Source: Allolobophora icterica (lineage: Eukaryota > Annelida > Clitellata > Crassiclitellata > Lumbricidae). Taken from it: a stretch of DNA of 64,000 bases. Both the position numbers and the translations under genes were made by a program. Positions 32,536 to 44,753 of this stretch are shown here, piece by piece. The notes beneath the pieces were generated by a model. That model saw only the letters and a list, made by a program, of their open reading frames with translations, searched no databases and was not told the DNA's origin. Position 1 is the stretch's first letter. Every line of letters starts with the position of its first letter. Location of the stretch: contig OY744604.1 in assembly GCA_963556255.1 (NCBI GenBank), positions 21,256,566-21,320,565 of the forward strand. The letters are read 5' to 3'.

Positions 32536-32716
32536 GGTACATCTCCTAAAATATCAAGCACCATTGAACCTGTTTTCAAACATTACTAAACATAACCAAC
32601 GTACAGAATTTGCTTCGCTGCAGTCTACGCAAATTTCTTCAAAACCTTGGATGCTCCTCTTTGTCGATTCTTTGATGCGACACGACTGAAAGACTACAAC
32701 TGATATAGCCTCTCTG

Positions 32717-32975
32717 GCCACACAGTATTGGATACCATGCAAGTACCTAAAACTCTGTCACATCATCTCACATGCAGCATTCAGTTGGAGTCCATCGAGT
32801 GTAGTGGATATCGTGCAAGTACCTAATACTGTTACCTAGGCAGCAACTGATTTGGCTACAGAGTAGTGGATACCATGTGAATACCTGAAACTTTATCATA
32901 TGCGGCACTCAGTTGGAGTCCATCGCGCCACAGAGTAGTGGATGTCATGAACGTACCTAAAACTGTAACATAAGC
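32717..32975. repeat. Degenerate tandem repeat
   Basis: Four units share GTA(G/T)TGGATA(C/T)C(A/G)TG, then GTACCTAAAACTGT, at about 32722, 32809, 32870 and 32936. Alternate units also share CATTCAGTTGGAGTCCATCG, suggesting a higher-order dimer. Confidence 0.7.
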
Positions 32976-33539
32976 ATTAAGCACGAACTACATGTAATTT
33001 GAATTTCTCTGACCATAAAGACCGTGCATTCAATACTCGTAAATGATACGACACTACATTGAACTTACGTTATCATGTGACGCCTCTGTGTGCGCCAGAA
33101 TCTTGCTACACTAAGCTACATGCGACTTGTTATTGGTGCATAAATTTCATGGTGGGACATTCGTTTAGGCAAACTCGTGCACACATCAACCCTACATTAA
33201 ACTTCACTCTAAAACAAACAAGCTGCAATGGACTTGTGCGCGGATCCTGTTGCTTATCGATCGGATGCCTCAGGGTACTATTCCTGGGCCTCTCCTTTTT
33301 CAATCTTTATTTCGCCTATTTGGTCATATTGCACGCATGGACGCCATGGAGTTTTCCAGAATAAGAGTGAATGCGGCGTTATTGCATTGTATTTAAACAT
33401 TTATAAATCGTCTCTAATAGAGCGTAATATAAACTGCACTAGTTGCTCAAACATGAAGGACGAAATGCGTGAGTAGCGTGGCAAACATGCTATTAATCTA
33501 GCAGCTGCATTTATGTAATATATCCACTCCTCTTTAACG

Positions 33540-33905
33540 TATAAAGTTCCATAATGGTTAGAACTTTCTGGGCTTTTTTGCTCGATGTTGTCCGGTCGAC
33601 CACGCTCGCCCGATTACTGTATGCCTCGCCGGCCTGGAGGAGCTTTGTAAATGCTGAACAACGTTCACGCCTTTGTGCGTTTGTAAGAAGGCTGGTACGA
33701 CTAGGAATCCTTTGACGCCCTCTGCGCGAGAGCTGATAGTACTATATTCTCTGCCATACTACGTAATCCCGGTCATGTCCTCCATGCCCTGCTTCCCCCA
33801 GTAAAGGCAAGCAACTATGCGCTCCGCCCCCGCTCGCATATTCGTTAGATTCCCAAGGCCGACGCGTTGACCCGGAGGAGTTTCATCACCAGAATGCTTT
33901 ATTTA
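33540..33905 (+). pseudogene. Non-LTR retrotransposon ORF2 C-terminus, copy 1
   Basis: Across two or three frameshifts the plus strand encodes a LINE tail: LARLLYASPAW-like sequence, AEQRSRLCAFVRRLVRLG, AILRNPGHVLHALLPP and ALTRRSFITRMLY. The same tail recurs at 35640 and 37025. The CR1/Jockey group is likely. The upstream part is absent. Confidence 0.65.
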
Positions 33906-34038
33906 ACGTAAAATAAATATCTAAGCTTGCCACTGCAATCAAAAGTATCTCGAACCTGGTAGCCATTTAGATCCCCAAATTTCATCATTTGCGACTCTAT
34001 TAGTTTCTCATTTCCATTATTTCTTTTCCTAATTATCA

Positions 34039-35179
34039 TCTATATAAATAAAGAGAGCTTTCTGTGTGTGTGTGTGTGTGTCTTTCTGTTTGACCGGGCT
34101 TAACTTCTACAATTTCTCACCTTTTCACTCGAAACCTTGACTGCTGTGTCGGTCTCGGCATCGGACACCCAGTGGAGGGGTTCGCGTCCCCCGTTTTCAC
34201 CGCTACCATGGTGAAAATGCCCCAAAACTACCCAACCGAGCGTCCCTGCGCCTATTCCACTGCGAAGCGGTTCTATTTATGGCGCCGGTATTTCCCAACG
34301 TCATTAATAATGCGCATAACGACACCCAGCTCGCCTCTAGCGGTTCTATTTATGGCGCCGGTATTCCCCAACGTCATTAATAATGCGCATAACGAACTTC
34401 TTCAAAATTCAAAATTTCATGACGATGGATTCGAACTATATTCATCGTTTTACACCAAAATTTTAACGTATGTTCAAACACAAACATCTACATTATTTCC
34501 AGTATATGAAACATCCAGTCCCCTTTACTAAGGGCCAGGCCGACTACACACCGGCAGTGGGGTGCGAAGCAGTCAGTCCACGGCAGAGGTCGCTAGACGC
34601 CAAAAGGCGTCTACAACACTGCGAAGCAGTCTCCCCACAGGTCAAGGGTTTCGCAGTCGCCTCAGAGGGTGACTGCGAAGCAGTCAGTCAGAGGGCGACG
34701 GCGAAGCAGTCAGTCCACGGCAGAGGTCGCTAGACCCAAAATGCGTATGTATACAAGACTGCGAAGCAGTCTCCGCTGTACGCCAGAAGGCGTCTACAAG
34801 ACTGCGAAGCAGTCTCCGCAAGAGGTCGCGAGACGCCACAAGGGCCTCCAACACTGCGAAGCAGTCGCCGCCAGATGGCGACTGCGAAGCAGTCAGTCCA
34901 CGGCAGAGGTCGCTAGACGCCAGAAGGCGTCTACAAGACTGCGAAGCAGTCTCCGCCACACGTCGCCAGACGCCACAAGGGCCTCCAAGACTGCGAAGCA
35001 GTCGCCGCCAAAGGGCGACTGCGAAGCAGTCAGTCCACGGCAGAGGTCGCTAGATGCCAGAAGGCGTCTACAAGACTGCGAAGCAGTCTCCGCCACAGGT
35101 CGCCAGACGCCACAAGGGCCTCCAAGACTGCGAAGCAGTCGCCGCCAGAGGGCGACTGCCAAAATTTGCCAAGCAGTCG

Positions 35180-35211
<32 letters not shown>

Positions 35212-35253
35212 GTGAACCTTATAACCCCGGGCAACGCCGGGTAATCCAGCTAG
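34039..35253 (+). mobile_element. Non-autonomous Helitron
   Basis: The 5' end is TCTATATAAATAAAG, just after a host A (34038). The 3' end is CTAG, just before a host T (35254). A short hairpin CCCGG-GCAACG-CCGGG lies 12 nt upstream of the CTAG. TC start, hairpin, CTRR end and A/T insertion without target duplication are the Helitron signature. No Rep/helicase frame is present; most of its length is a palindromic minisatellite. Confidence 0.85.
34555..35165. repeat. Minisatellite of ACTGCGAAGCAGT hairpin units
   Basis: About 13 copies of the perfect palindrome ACTGC-GAA-GCAGT are spaced 26-60 bp apart. They are joined by alternating linkers (CAGTCCACGGCAGAGGTCGC, CTCCGCCA...AGGCGTCTACAAG, AGGGCCTCCAA). 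Small frames on both strands are by-products. Confidence 0.95.
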
Positions 35254-35619
35254 TTGTTAATATGTCCTTCCTTTGTTTCATGCACCTCTTTCTGTTTAAC
35301 TTGTTTGTCAGCCACAGTGCGTTTGCAGGAGGTCTTTTAAAGAACTTACATACATACTTACTTACTTTTTTACATGTTCTATTTCTTTAACAAATGTTTG
35401 AAACATCTTCGTGAGCTTCACTTTATTTCTGTTTGATTACGTGTTAAGTTTCAGATTGCGTGGAAAACAATTGAAGCCCAGATTTCGCACTCCCAGTTTC
35501 TTCTGGCATCCACTATTGCTAAATCAAAGGTTCAGGATGATTGTAGGATCACGGATTTTTACCTGCTGTGCTTCTCATTTTTGAAATCGTCCACCACAAA
35601 AGGTCCAACTTCCAAACTA

Positions 35620-35925
35620 GCTCCAATCATCTAAATCACCAGTCAACATTCAACAGAATAGCTGAAAATGTTGTCAAGGAACTGTCAAGCTCCTTAATAA
35701 CCAGGCTTAGGCGAGTTGGTTACCTTCAACCTGCAGCTCTGACAGCTGAAAAGCTCGCACAGGCGGCAGATGACGCCCTGTTTAATGTCATCCAGGGCAA
35801 TGAACTCCACGTTCGCCGTGGTCTTTGCCCCAGCAGCGAGAGATACAATACAACCATTTCCCTCCCCAACAAGGAGTCATGGAACTTCACCTCACGAATG
35901 ACATAAAGAAATATTAATCAACAAT
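35620..35925 (+). pseudogene. Non-LTR retrotransposon ORF2 C-terminus, copy 2
   Basis: Reads TRLRRVGYLQPAALTAEKLAQ, then ADDALFNVIQGNELHVRRGL and a decayed NFTSRMT end, the same domain as copy 1. It is 5' truncated. Confidence 0.65.
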
Positions 35926-36001
35926 TCGAAGGATAAGCAGACTCCCGTCTACTGCTAATGTTTACCGACAACGTTTTGCCTGTTCTTACACGAAATAAAC
36001 G

Positions 36002-36003
<2 letters not shown>

Positions 36004-36050
<47 letters not shown>
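36004..36050. repeat. (TA)n microsatellite
   Basis: About 23 TA units. Confidence 0.95.
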
Positions 36051-36054
<4 letters not shown>

Positions 36055-36399
36055 AGGCCCTACATACAGAAGCAAACAACTGTCAGAACATATTCGCTAT
36101 AATATGAGTCACGGATTAAAATATTTATAGTTCAATTAATATGTTGACTGTGTTCAACCCTCAATTAACCTTTGATATCTATAAGTTCTTGCATTCCGCC
36201 AAGCAAACACTTTGGCCAAAAATTTTAGTCAGTAATATAGTTGCCTTTAAATAAAAATGCAGACATATGTTTTTGTTTTACTTTAACACAAAAGATTAAA
36301 TTCATCATGAAATAAAGTAGCAAAATTCACTCTTGAAACAGACGATAAAGCAAGAAAGTTTGAACGTTGTCAAGCTAAGCATAAGACAATAGGGAAATT

Positions 36400-37850
36400 G
36401 GAACCTACTGTGTATAATTTTGACTCTCTCTCTGTAAAAATTCTTGACTCACTTGCTTGTTATCTCCAGGACCGTTATTGCATTGTGGCTTGTGGGTCTG
36501 GTAGGTCATCCTGGGCTCCAATTTCGTTTGGCCTGCCCCGTGCTCTGTTCTTGGTCCACTGTTATACATTCTCTATACTGCTGACCTTGGTCCCTCATAG
36601 CGGCTAGTACAGTTCTAAGACAGTCCTATGCAGACGACCTCCAAGCATAATATCTTCAATGTTCATTGCTCGGCATTGGTGGCTGCTGCTGCGGTCCGTG
36701 AGATCACGCACTCCATGCAAACCTTAGAGGCGTGGATGTCCTCAAACTGCCTACGGCTTAATTCGAGCAAGAACCAGTAGATTTGGTTCGATATCCACCA
36801 ACATCTTGCAAAAATTAACCTGGAGGCTTTATTAGCTCTTGCGTTTCCTCTGGTCTCCAATTCCTCCTTGTACGGAACGTTGGTGTTATCCTAGATCATA
36901 CATAGGCTTACGTTTACCAGACATATTGATCAGCTTTGTTGTGATTGCTATGCGTCAGCTAAGGGTGGTTTCTCGCTCCATGAGCCAAGCGGCTGATTCC
37001 ACCTTTGCCCACGTTGATACATGAAGGTCTTTAAGGTCTGTATGGCATCAATCAATTGGTCAATAAGTCATACGAACGACTTTTTTCTTGGTATTTTGAG
37101 GAATGGTAATCATGTACTGCGTGACCTGCTCCCTCCCCTCCGCAGCAGTGGACACAACCTTCGAGCGAGACTGCATAAATTTTCAATACTCGAAAAAGAT
37201 TATAACAATTTCATACCCCGTATTCTCTACAAGAATGCCTACTGACGCTAATTAGCTGCTCGTGAAGCTATCATCCCTGTAGCTTGTTTTAGTTGCGTTA
37301 TGTCAGCTATGATTTTCAAAAACGAGTATTCATTTACGCCTTTGTGGTCCCGTCTTGACTACTGTAGCGCCCTCTATGCTGGCCTTCCAGCTGTCCGGCT
37401 TGGGTGACTCGACCGGGTTTTTGCGTGCAGCTGCGCGCCTCAGTGGTCGCATACCTAGATCTGGCCAGGTCTCTGTGTACATGCGCAAAGCCCTGCACTG
37501 GCTTCCATTCCCGTTGCGGGTTATCTACAGGGTCTCTGCGCTGGTCAGGCGTCCCTTGAAAAGACTTGCACCATTATACCTGCGAAAAAATTACCGCCCC
37601 ACCGCTGGTGTCCAACGGCGATCTGCTCTTCGTATGGCGAACAAAGCTGTAGGCCTTCTCTTGGTTCCTCGTTCTGGGACAGCAATGATGCAGCACCACG
37701 CTTTTTCGGTTGCTAGTCCCGTCACCTGGAATTGGACCTGCGGCGCTTCGCTTGGTCGCTGGGGTCATTCTGCAATGATCTTTACTAATATAAAGACTGC
37801 TCTTTTAAGCTGTAGTTATATTCAGAGCGCTTCTGAGTAGCCTTCTTGAT
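36400..37850 (+). pseudogene. CR1-like LINE, decayed reverse transcriptase and tail
   Basis: The plus strand shows RT-palm-like pieces (GSGRSSWAPISFGLPRA near 36490, the QG..LGPLLY region; a YADDL-equivalent QSYADDLQA near 36627; then LEAWMSSNCLRLNSSK). Next come LRVVSRSMSQAAD, then LDYCSALYAGLPAVRL and the typical CR1 ending (ALHWLPFPLRVIYRVSALV, LLLVPRSGTAMMQHHAFSVA). Many stops and frameshifts are present. A foreign LINE tail is nested at about 37025-37330, and a hAT element sits in its 3' end; the last 3' part resumes at 39505 with an ATA-rich tail. Confidence 0.7.
37025..37330 (+). pseudogene. Non-LTR retrotransposon ORF2 C-terminus, copy 3, nested
   Basis: Reads NDFFLGILRNGNHVLRDLLP, then DYNNFIPRILYKNAY and a stop. 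It matches copies 1 and 2 and interrupts the CR1-like frame between its AAD..FAHV and LDYCSAL segments. Confidence 0.65.
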
Positions 37851-37856
37851 TGGGCG

Positions 37857-39496
37857 TAGGGTGACCACTCGTCCCGGATTGGCCGGGACAGTCTCGGAAT
37901 TTGAAAAATTGTCCCTCGTCCCGTACGCGTCCTTTCCGGGACAATATAACGTCCCGGAATGAAATTTTATATTATTAAATATGTAGAATTTGCTATTTTA
38001 ATTTTCAAATAATTAGCATAAAAAAGAAATAACATCAACAAATACGCAGCGCCGCACAAAATTTACATATCCTCGGCACAATGTCATGAGTATGGCTAAC
38101 TATGGGTCTATATTCTGCAATAGACGATAATATGGGCAGCTGTAGGGGGCGTATTCTAAAAAGCACGAACTGACAATTAACCTTTTGAAGATAGTCGCAT
38201 TCATCATTAGCATCCCTGCTTCAAATATGTTTCAGTAGAACGAGTGTTTAGTTTGATGGTTTTTAGTTTCTGGTCCAGTACAAGAAACAGATGCTTAACT
38301 GAGCTTATTTAAAGCAGAACTTCCGATGAAGATGAACTTCGTTATAATAATAATAATCTTCGTTTAATATCTTCAAACTGACAATAACGCAGTATGATTA
38401 CAAATCAGTATGAACGGATGATCACAAGTTATTACAGGAGTCGAATTTAACTGTGCACGGCAGCCCTGCAAGGCGCCCATCACGTTCTACATATCATTTT
38501 AACAACGCGCCATCTCGCGAATGAAAGGCTGAGTGGACCTAAATTTGAGGAGGTTGCGGGAAGCGATCCCTCTACCTCTTGCTCTTCACGCCAGTGATGT
38601 TACCACTACTCTATGGACCCCCTCGATTGAGAAGCATTTCATAAGTTTGTCAAAAGCTACGAGTTGTTGCTTTGAGTAGAAAATGACGATAATATACGTT
38701 ACGACACTATATATTCTGTATTGCTTAGATTACGTACTTCACCTTTCTGCTTATCACTCAGTGATGTCAATATAGTCTCTGTCAATTACTAAACTAGACA
38801 TTTCACTTTTCATTTGTAAATCGTAACTATGCCAAAAATAACTGCAATGTACATGATTGAGACCAATACCAGTCACTTTATCAAGTCTTTACTATCTAGG
38901 CTTGAACCTTTATTAGTTTTAATCAGTTTTGATTTTGTGTTTGAGCAATATATAAATTGTCCAATTTGTGTATTTTTTCTTTCTAATTACATCAATTACA
39001 AATAAAATGCTTCATTTTGGTCTAATATCTTACAAATATATTTCAGTCGATGCATTGCTTATGTATAACCTTAGTGCTCTTCCTCATGTGGCCACCTCCT
39101 AACTGAATTTGACTCATATATACAGGCCTATATATAAAGTGCTTTTTTCTGCTGGAACGCTCCGGAACGGCGTTCTGGCACCTTTTTTCAACTATTAAAG
39201 AAATTGTTATTTAAAACAAGAATAATAATTATAGTTATTTAAATTTTATGTGACGTCAAAAATTCATTGGCGAGTGGTCTCACCCAGACCCCTCCCCAAA
39301 CCCTACTCCCGTTGCCCTCCATATAGCCCTTCCATAATTGTTCAGTTCTGGAACCTTTTTCTAGAAAAAAATCCAATATATACGTGTGTGTGTGTGTGTG
39401 CGTGCGGGTGTGTGTGTGTGTGTGTGTGTTTGTGAGTCCCGATATAGGCCTATCTGTAATGTCCCAGAATGGCAGAAAAGAAATGTGGTCACCCTA
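37857..39496. mobile_element. Non-autonomous hAT element (TAGGGTGACCA ends)
   Basis: TAGGGTGACCAC marks both inverted ends, and ATTGGGCG is duplicated perfectly at 37849-37856 and 39497-39504. The left end continues with CGTCCCGG-type sequence typical of a widespread metazoan hAT family. No transposase frame remains. A GT microsatellite lies at 39387-39435. Confidence 0.9.
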
Positions 39497-39676
39497 ATTG
39501 GGCGTTATATAAAAACTTCTTAATAATAATAAAAATACTAATTCACACCTCAAAATTCTTAAAATAGATTAGAATTTTCAAAACAAATTAAATAGTGGCA
39601 GACATGGTTGATTGAAGGCTGTTATAATGCTACAGTTCAGCCTACGCTTTGAATATGTATTAAGAAAAGTGTACAA

Positions 39677-41348
39677 TAGGGTTATAACTTTTTTACAACC
39701 TCATGATCCTGTAGCTTAGTTGGATGAACTTTTGCCTAAAAACGAAGGAATGAACTGTCATTTTCAAATCTTTTGAAAAAAGGTCACCCAGAAATCAAAA
39801 AATCGATTTGTGTGTATGTCACTGTGTAATGTATTATGTAATATGCATACTAGCATGTATTATAATACAAGAAAGAATGAGCTAGAAAATTGTATAATAT
39901 TTTTACAATATTTTGTACGTACATATAATACTTGTACAATGTTTTGTATATTGTACAATGTACAACTGTAGAATGTACATCACTGCTTATTGCTTAGAAT
40001 AAATCAATGTTGCACTTTGTCTTTCCTGAAGTTCCCACATCACTTTGATTGCACATTCTGCGCATTGATTAGGCCTACTTCTTGGTGTCTGGAGTATGGA
40101 TGGCTCCTGCTTCCAGTGATTCTCCATTACCAACAATGCTTTTTTGTAAGGTTTCAATATTTCTGACAAGTAGTTGAAGTCGTTTTTATTGTACATCTGT
40201 TTAGTAAACCAATAGTCTGCCTAGTCATATGAAGCGAATCTGCATACCTTCTCCAAAGTCTTCCTTGTTGTAAGGATAAGAATGAATGCAAGGATAGCAA
40301 GATTGGCTCTTGAATTCCACCTGGCATTGCTGACATTTGGAATTTTCTTAAACTTAACCAGTGGAAAAAACCTTTTTCCTCAAAGAATCTGAACACCCGT
40401 GTAAGATGGTATAACAATTTCATGTCATATCTCCAGCCTGCTTTATCGAGGATTTCTTCTGTTCCATTAACAAACTGTGCTTTCAGTTCCTCATACTTGT
40501 TCATCAGTTGAGACATAAGCGGATATTCTATGTTTCGCGACCTGGTGTTACCACCAAGTTCCTCGTCCATGACCAGTGACCACCCTGAGAATCCTGTCCA
40601 GAAATTATGATGCTGGCAACTGATAAATTGTGGTTTTCTGAGACGGCACCCTTGCCTGAGAACATACGTTGCAATTTGACAACAACTCCATTCTTTTTCC
40701 CAGTGTTAACACTGGTTTTATCAGCAGTGGTCGTCTTCATTGCATTCCATAAGTTGTATTCATCAAGAACTTTTGCAATTCCTGCAGCAATAGTTTCAGC
40801 CTTGCCATCTTTCAGACGCAGTCCATCCACTTTTACTTCGGTTCTCTGATTCTTCAGTACCACAACCTGATATCCATTTTCCTCAATGTGCTTGCCATCA
40901 AAATGTAAGGACCACTGTTCAATCTGTAACTTTTCAATAATTTCCTTCTTCAATTTAGCAGCATCTTTGGTAGCCTAGTTTCACTTTTCTTGAGTGACAC
41001 TGTGGCCTATATTGCCATTGACAAAAATTATAAAAATTTACAAGTTCAGTTGTTTGCCCACAAACCTTTCTATATAGACCAATATTTAAATTCTTCTAGA
41101 AAGTACTTAGCAGTTTTAGGAAGTTCCAGATAGCTGCAACAGTTCTAAACAGTTCTATAAAGTTTTTATAAGTGCTACTGCTTATGAGTAGTAACGTTAC
41201 ATACATGGTGAATCAAACTTTTCATTTGGGGGTGAACTTTTTTCATAACTAAGAAGAATTAATCACTTTTTCAGTGTTTCTAGGCAAAAGTTCATCCATT
41301 TATGATACAGGAAATCGGTTTTTTTTAAGTCAAAAAGTTATAACCCTA
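39677..41348. mobile_element. hAT element with decayed transposase
   Basis: TAGGGTTATAACTTTTT forms both inverted ends. Further in both share TGGATGAACTTTTGCCTA. GTGTACAA is duplicated perfectly at 39669-39676 and 41349-41356. It carries a broken transposase on the minus strand. Palindromic AT-rich words (TTGTACAATGT) fill 39890-39960. Confidence 0.9.
39987..40953 (-). pseudogene. hAT-element transposase remnant
   Basis: Read right to left: WSLHFDGKHIEENGYQVVVL (an RNase-H-like first strand with the DGK Asp), then TTTADKTSVNTGKKNGVVVKLQ, then HLTRVFRFFEEKGFF, and finally KPYKKALLVMENHWKQEPS near the end. Three frames are needed, so at least two frameshifts have occurred. Placement inside an element with perfect 8-bp duplications makes it that element's transposase. 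The subfamily is unclear. Confidence 0.65.
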
Positions 41349-41462
41349 GTGTACAACCTCCTTCCGGAATACAAAATATAGAACTATTTACTTTGTTGAG
41401 TATTGATAAAAATTAAGAGCAGAAATATTATATCAAGATATTATTTACTTAGCTCTTTACCA

Positions 41463-42445
41463 TTATTTAATATTAAAAATGAAAATGCGTTCATTGCTCC
41501 ATTCGTTGTCAGCCACAAACAGTCGCCCATTTGGCTCATCCAGAAGAATTCTCATTGGATGTCGTAATCCGTGTTTTTCTCTTGAAAGAATTTCTCTTTC
41601 AGATTCCAAATTTGAATCCAATATCAAAACTCGACTGTTCAGTAGATCAGCGATCATCGCGAAACCGTTTCCATCGACAGCCAAATACATTGGATAATTC
41701 AGTAGTCCCATTGTAGATCCACGTTTTCTACCAACTGACTTCGCAAGTTTTCCATCTGCATCCACTATGCACACTCTATGCAGATCAGAATCATTTTGCC
41801 ATGACTGACCATGTAGTGCCCATTGGTCAGTTTTATAGCATGCAGTGGAGAGCAAATACCCGAGTCTGAAGGTAGACCTATTTCACGAATCAATTGTCCA
41901 TCTGGCATATATTCGTTAAATTTATTTTCCTCACAAATAGTCACAATGACATTCGATTCATATGTAACAGACAGACGACCATAATCATCTTTTGTTGACC
42001 ATATCTTTATTAATTTTCCATTTGGAGCGACTCTTAAGATTGCGTTTGACTTACCGAAGCCTTTATGATCGACGATGTAGAGACATTTATTCCTGTCGCA
42101 GGATCCTATGTCAATTGGATCGATTAATTCCTTCAAATTCAATAGACGCTTGAAACTTAATTTCTTCGATTTGTAAACTTCAACATCTGAACACTCCTCA
42201 CTCACAACAAACAATTTTTTGTCTAAGATCGTCATTCCATTGATCGATTTCTTTGTTTCTTTTGCAGCTTTTGTTTTGATCGTCTGAACTAAAACTGGGT
42301 CGGATTTGTAGAGAAATTCGTATGAAGCTAGAAACAGATTCATTAAAACTCTAATATGATTACATAAGTTTGAGAAAATAGCAATATAAAAGTGAGTACT
42401 GAAGCAAGTGACAATGAGGACGATCCAGAAACTTGAGGCCAACAC
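41463..42445 (-). pseudogene. Beta-propeller (NHL-repeat-like) gene, frameshifted
   Basis: From 42445 the frame begins with a hydrophobic segment and then reads propeller blades: SINGMTILDKKLFVVSEECS, DIGSCDRNKCLYIVDHKG, AILRVAPNGKLIKIWST, then LTNGHYMVSHG. A one-base shift near 41800 leads into VCIVDADGKLAKSVGRKRGS, LAVDGNGFAMIADLLNSRV and a LFVADNEWSNERI end at 41463. About six blades' worth of sequence fits an NHL propeller, the fold often placed C-terminal in TRIM-NHL proteins. No RING or B-box is seen upstream. It may be one of a multi-copy host family. Confidence 0.6.
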
Positions 42446-42544
42446 AGAATGATACAGACACAGAAGTGGTCAGAGAAAACTGGAGTTCAAGGAAACACAA
42501 ACGGATAAATATAATCAGTCACCCAGGGAAACTCAGAGAGGGAA

Positions 42545-42548
42545 AGAG

Positions 42549-42639
<91 letters not shown>

Positions 42640-42660
42640 AAAAAAGAGAGAGAGATTAAG
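42545..42660. repeat. (GA)n/(CAGA)n microsatellite
   Basis: GAGAGA units run into about 12 CAGA units. Confidence 0.95.
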
Positions 42661-43680
42661 AAAACTGAAGTGCATCAAGTGCACTGTCAAGTCGTCGCAG
42701 CACTTGGACCCCGAAAGCAGTTAGATAAGAGTCATAACCAGCACAGTCAACACAAACGTAGTGTCATTACCAGCACAGGCATTTCAAACAGTGTTTCTTC
42801 CAGCATGTGCAATAGAAGACTCCACACCCTCCCCCTTCTCCACAACCTCCTACCCCTGCCCTCCAACCACTCCCATCCCTACCTTCCTCTCTCTCCCTCC
42901 TCTAACCAGATTATCATTCTAAGCACACATGCAAAGACACAAACATTCACATATAAATATACATACAAATGTTAAACTAGGTGGTACATATATACAAATA
43001 TATAGAAAATATATTTCAATTATATTTAATATAGTTTAATTATATTTGAACTATGATTTGTACTTTAGCACGGCTTATTTGGATGCGCTATAGGCACGAC
43101 CCATTGAGAGGCGTATGCTGAATAAAATTATTTCCTTCAGCAATTTATAAATAAGTATTCTAATATGTTTATTATATTTAAATTATATTTACATTATTTT
43201 CTAAATATTTTAAATTTCAATTTTATTTTAATGTTTAGTGTAAGCTGTACACCTGCGCGACGTATATGACCAGTCTATGCTGTTAGTTGATCAAAATGTT
43301 AATCATATTGTAATTTTAATTATAATGAAATGTAATGTATTTACTTGTTAAGTTATATTCCTAATGCGTATTAGAAGCTGTATTCTTACGCGCGCTCTTT
43401 GGACAACTTATTTTGACTGCTGAATCATATTGAATCGTTTAAGCCAAATATAAATTTTAAATACATTTAATTATATTTCAGATAATTCTTGTATTTATAT
43501 TTTAAGTTGTATTCATGCAACAATAATTTGTGCATCATATCTTGCCCCCATATGTTGGACATTTCAATAAAATGGACGATTATATTTGTAACATTTATTA
43601 TTTTAGTGTTATCGAAAGACGTATCAGACAGCAAGTCAAGATTCATGATAATCAGTTTTGTGTCATGAGGCACAACGGAC
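42661..43680. other. No gene recognised
   Basis: A pyrimidine-rich patch (42830-42900) is followed by AT-rich DNA without coding features. Confidence 0.45.
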
Positions 43681-43689
43681 GCAATCTTC

Positions 43690-44753
43690 ATACTGAGGCA
43701 GGTACAGGAAAAGGTACTGGAGGGGAACAGCAAGAGACACTTGACTATTGTGGATTTGGAGAAGGCCTTCGAGAGAGTGCCACGTGAGGTAGTATACTGG
43801 AGTCTGAGGAAAAAGGGAGTGACGGAGAAAATCTATGTATGATGGGACACGCACTTCGGTGAGGTGCAGGGTTGGCAACACAATGGAGTTTGAAATACGA
43901 GTTGGGGTACACCAAGAATCATGCCTGAGCCCACTGTTGTTTATCACCGTCAAGGACCCGTTAACAGAAAAAATCGGAGAGATGTGCCTTGGGATATGCT
44001 GTATGCTGATGATCTTATTGTGGCGGATGACTCGGCAGAGAAAGCAAAGTAAGCTTCGCTGGTTGGCAGAAGGCATTAAAAAGCAAGGGACTCAAAATAA
44101 ATAGCAGTAACACAGAAGTCATGGTTTGCTCAAGGACAGATGAGGACCTGGTGGGGAAATTTACTGAAACAGACGGAAACCTTTAAACACCTTGGGTCGA
44201 TACTGAATGCTAAAGGAGGATGCGAGCAAGATGTCAAAAATATAATAAAAGGAGCATGACAGAAGTGGAGGGATTTGTGCGGTGTGCTGTGTGACCACAA
44301 GATCTCGGTTTGTCTTAAAGAGAGATATACAGGACAATGATAAGACTAGTATTGATTTATGGAGCAGAAGCATAGACGCTGAGGAGAAAGGAGAAACTTC
44401 TGGAGAGAACTGAGATGAGAACGCTACGATGGATACTTGGGGTGTCACTGAAAGACAAGAAAAAATGAGAATATCCGGAAACAATTGGAGTGGCTTGTTA
44501 ATTCGACAAGGTGCGCGAGACTAGACTGAGGTGGTATGGACATGTGGTGCGGGCGGAGGATGATAGTAACATCAAGAGAATCATGAAGGCGGAGGTGCAT
44601 GGACATCGCAGCCGGGGACGCCAGAAGGAGAGATGGATGGACATGGTTCAGCAAGACTTCAGGCTTCTCGGCTTGAAAAAAGAAGATACAGGAGATCGAA
44701 CGGGATGGAGACAGAGGATCCCAGTGGCTGACTTCTCCCCAACGAGGGATTAG
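43690..44753 (+). pseudogene. Non-LTR reverse transcriptase remnant
   Basis: Across several frames the plus strand reads HLTIVDLEKAFERVPREVVY, then EFEIRVGVHQESCLSPLLF, then LYADDLIVADDSAEK (the RT active site YADD intact). KHLGSILNAKGGCEQDV follows, and the C-terminal RLRWYGHVVRAEDDSN...GRQKERWMDMV is a single good frame (44511-44753). Numerous stops make it dead. It differs from the LINE at 2874-4258. A clade is not assigned. Confidence 0.75.

Noticed and set aside
32139..32579. Asp/Asn-rich 146-residue minus frame
   Set aside because: Mostly the ATT/ATC microsatellite.
34555..35165. CRISPR-like array
   Set aside because: Palindromic units with short, repeated linkers rather than unique spacers, inside a Helitron in an animal genome.
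34669..35244. 191-residue frame and its antisense partners
   Set aside because: By-products of the ACTGCGAAGCAGT minisatellite; no start context or conservation.
42433..42975. 180-residue frame with RERERE and TDRQ runs
   Set aside because: Runs through the GA/CAGA microsatellite; flanks have no domain.
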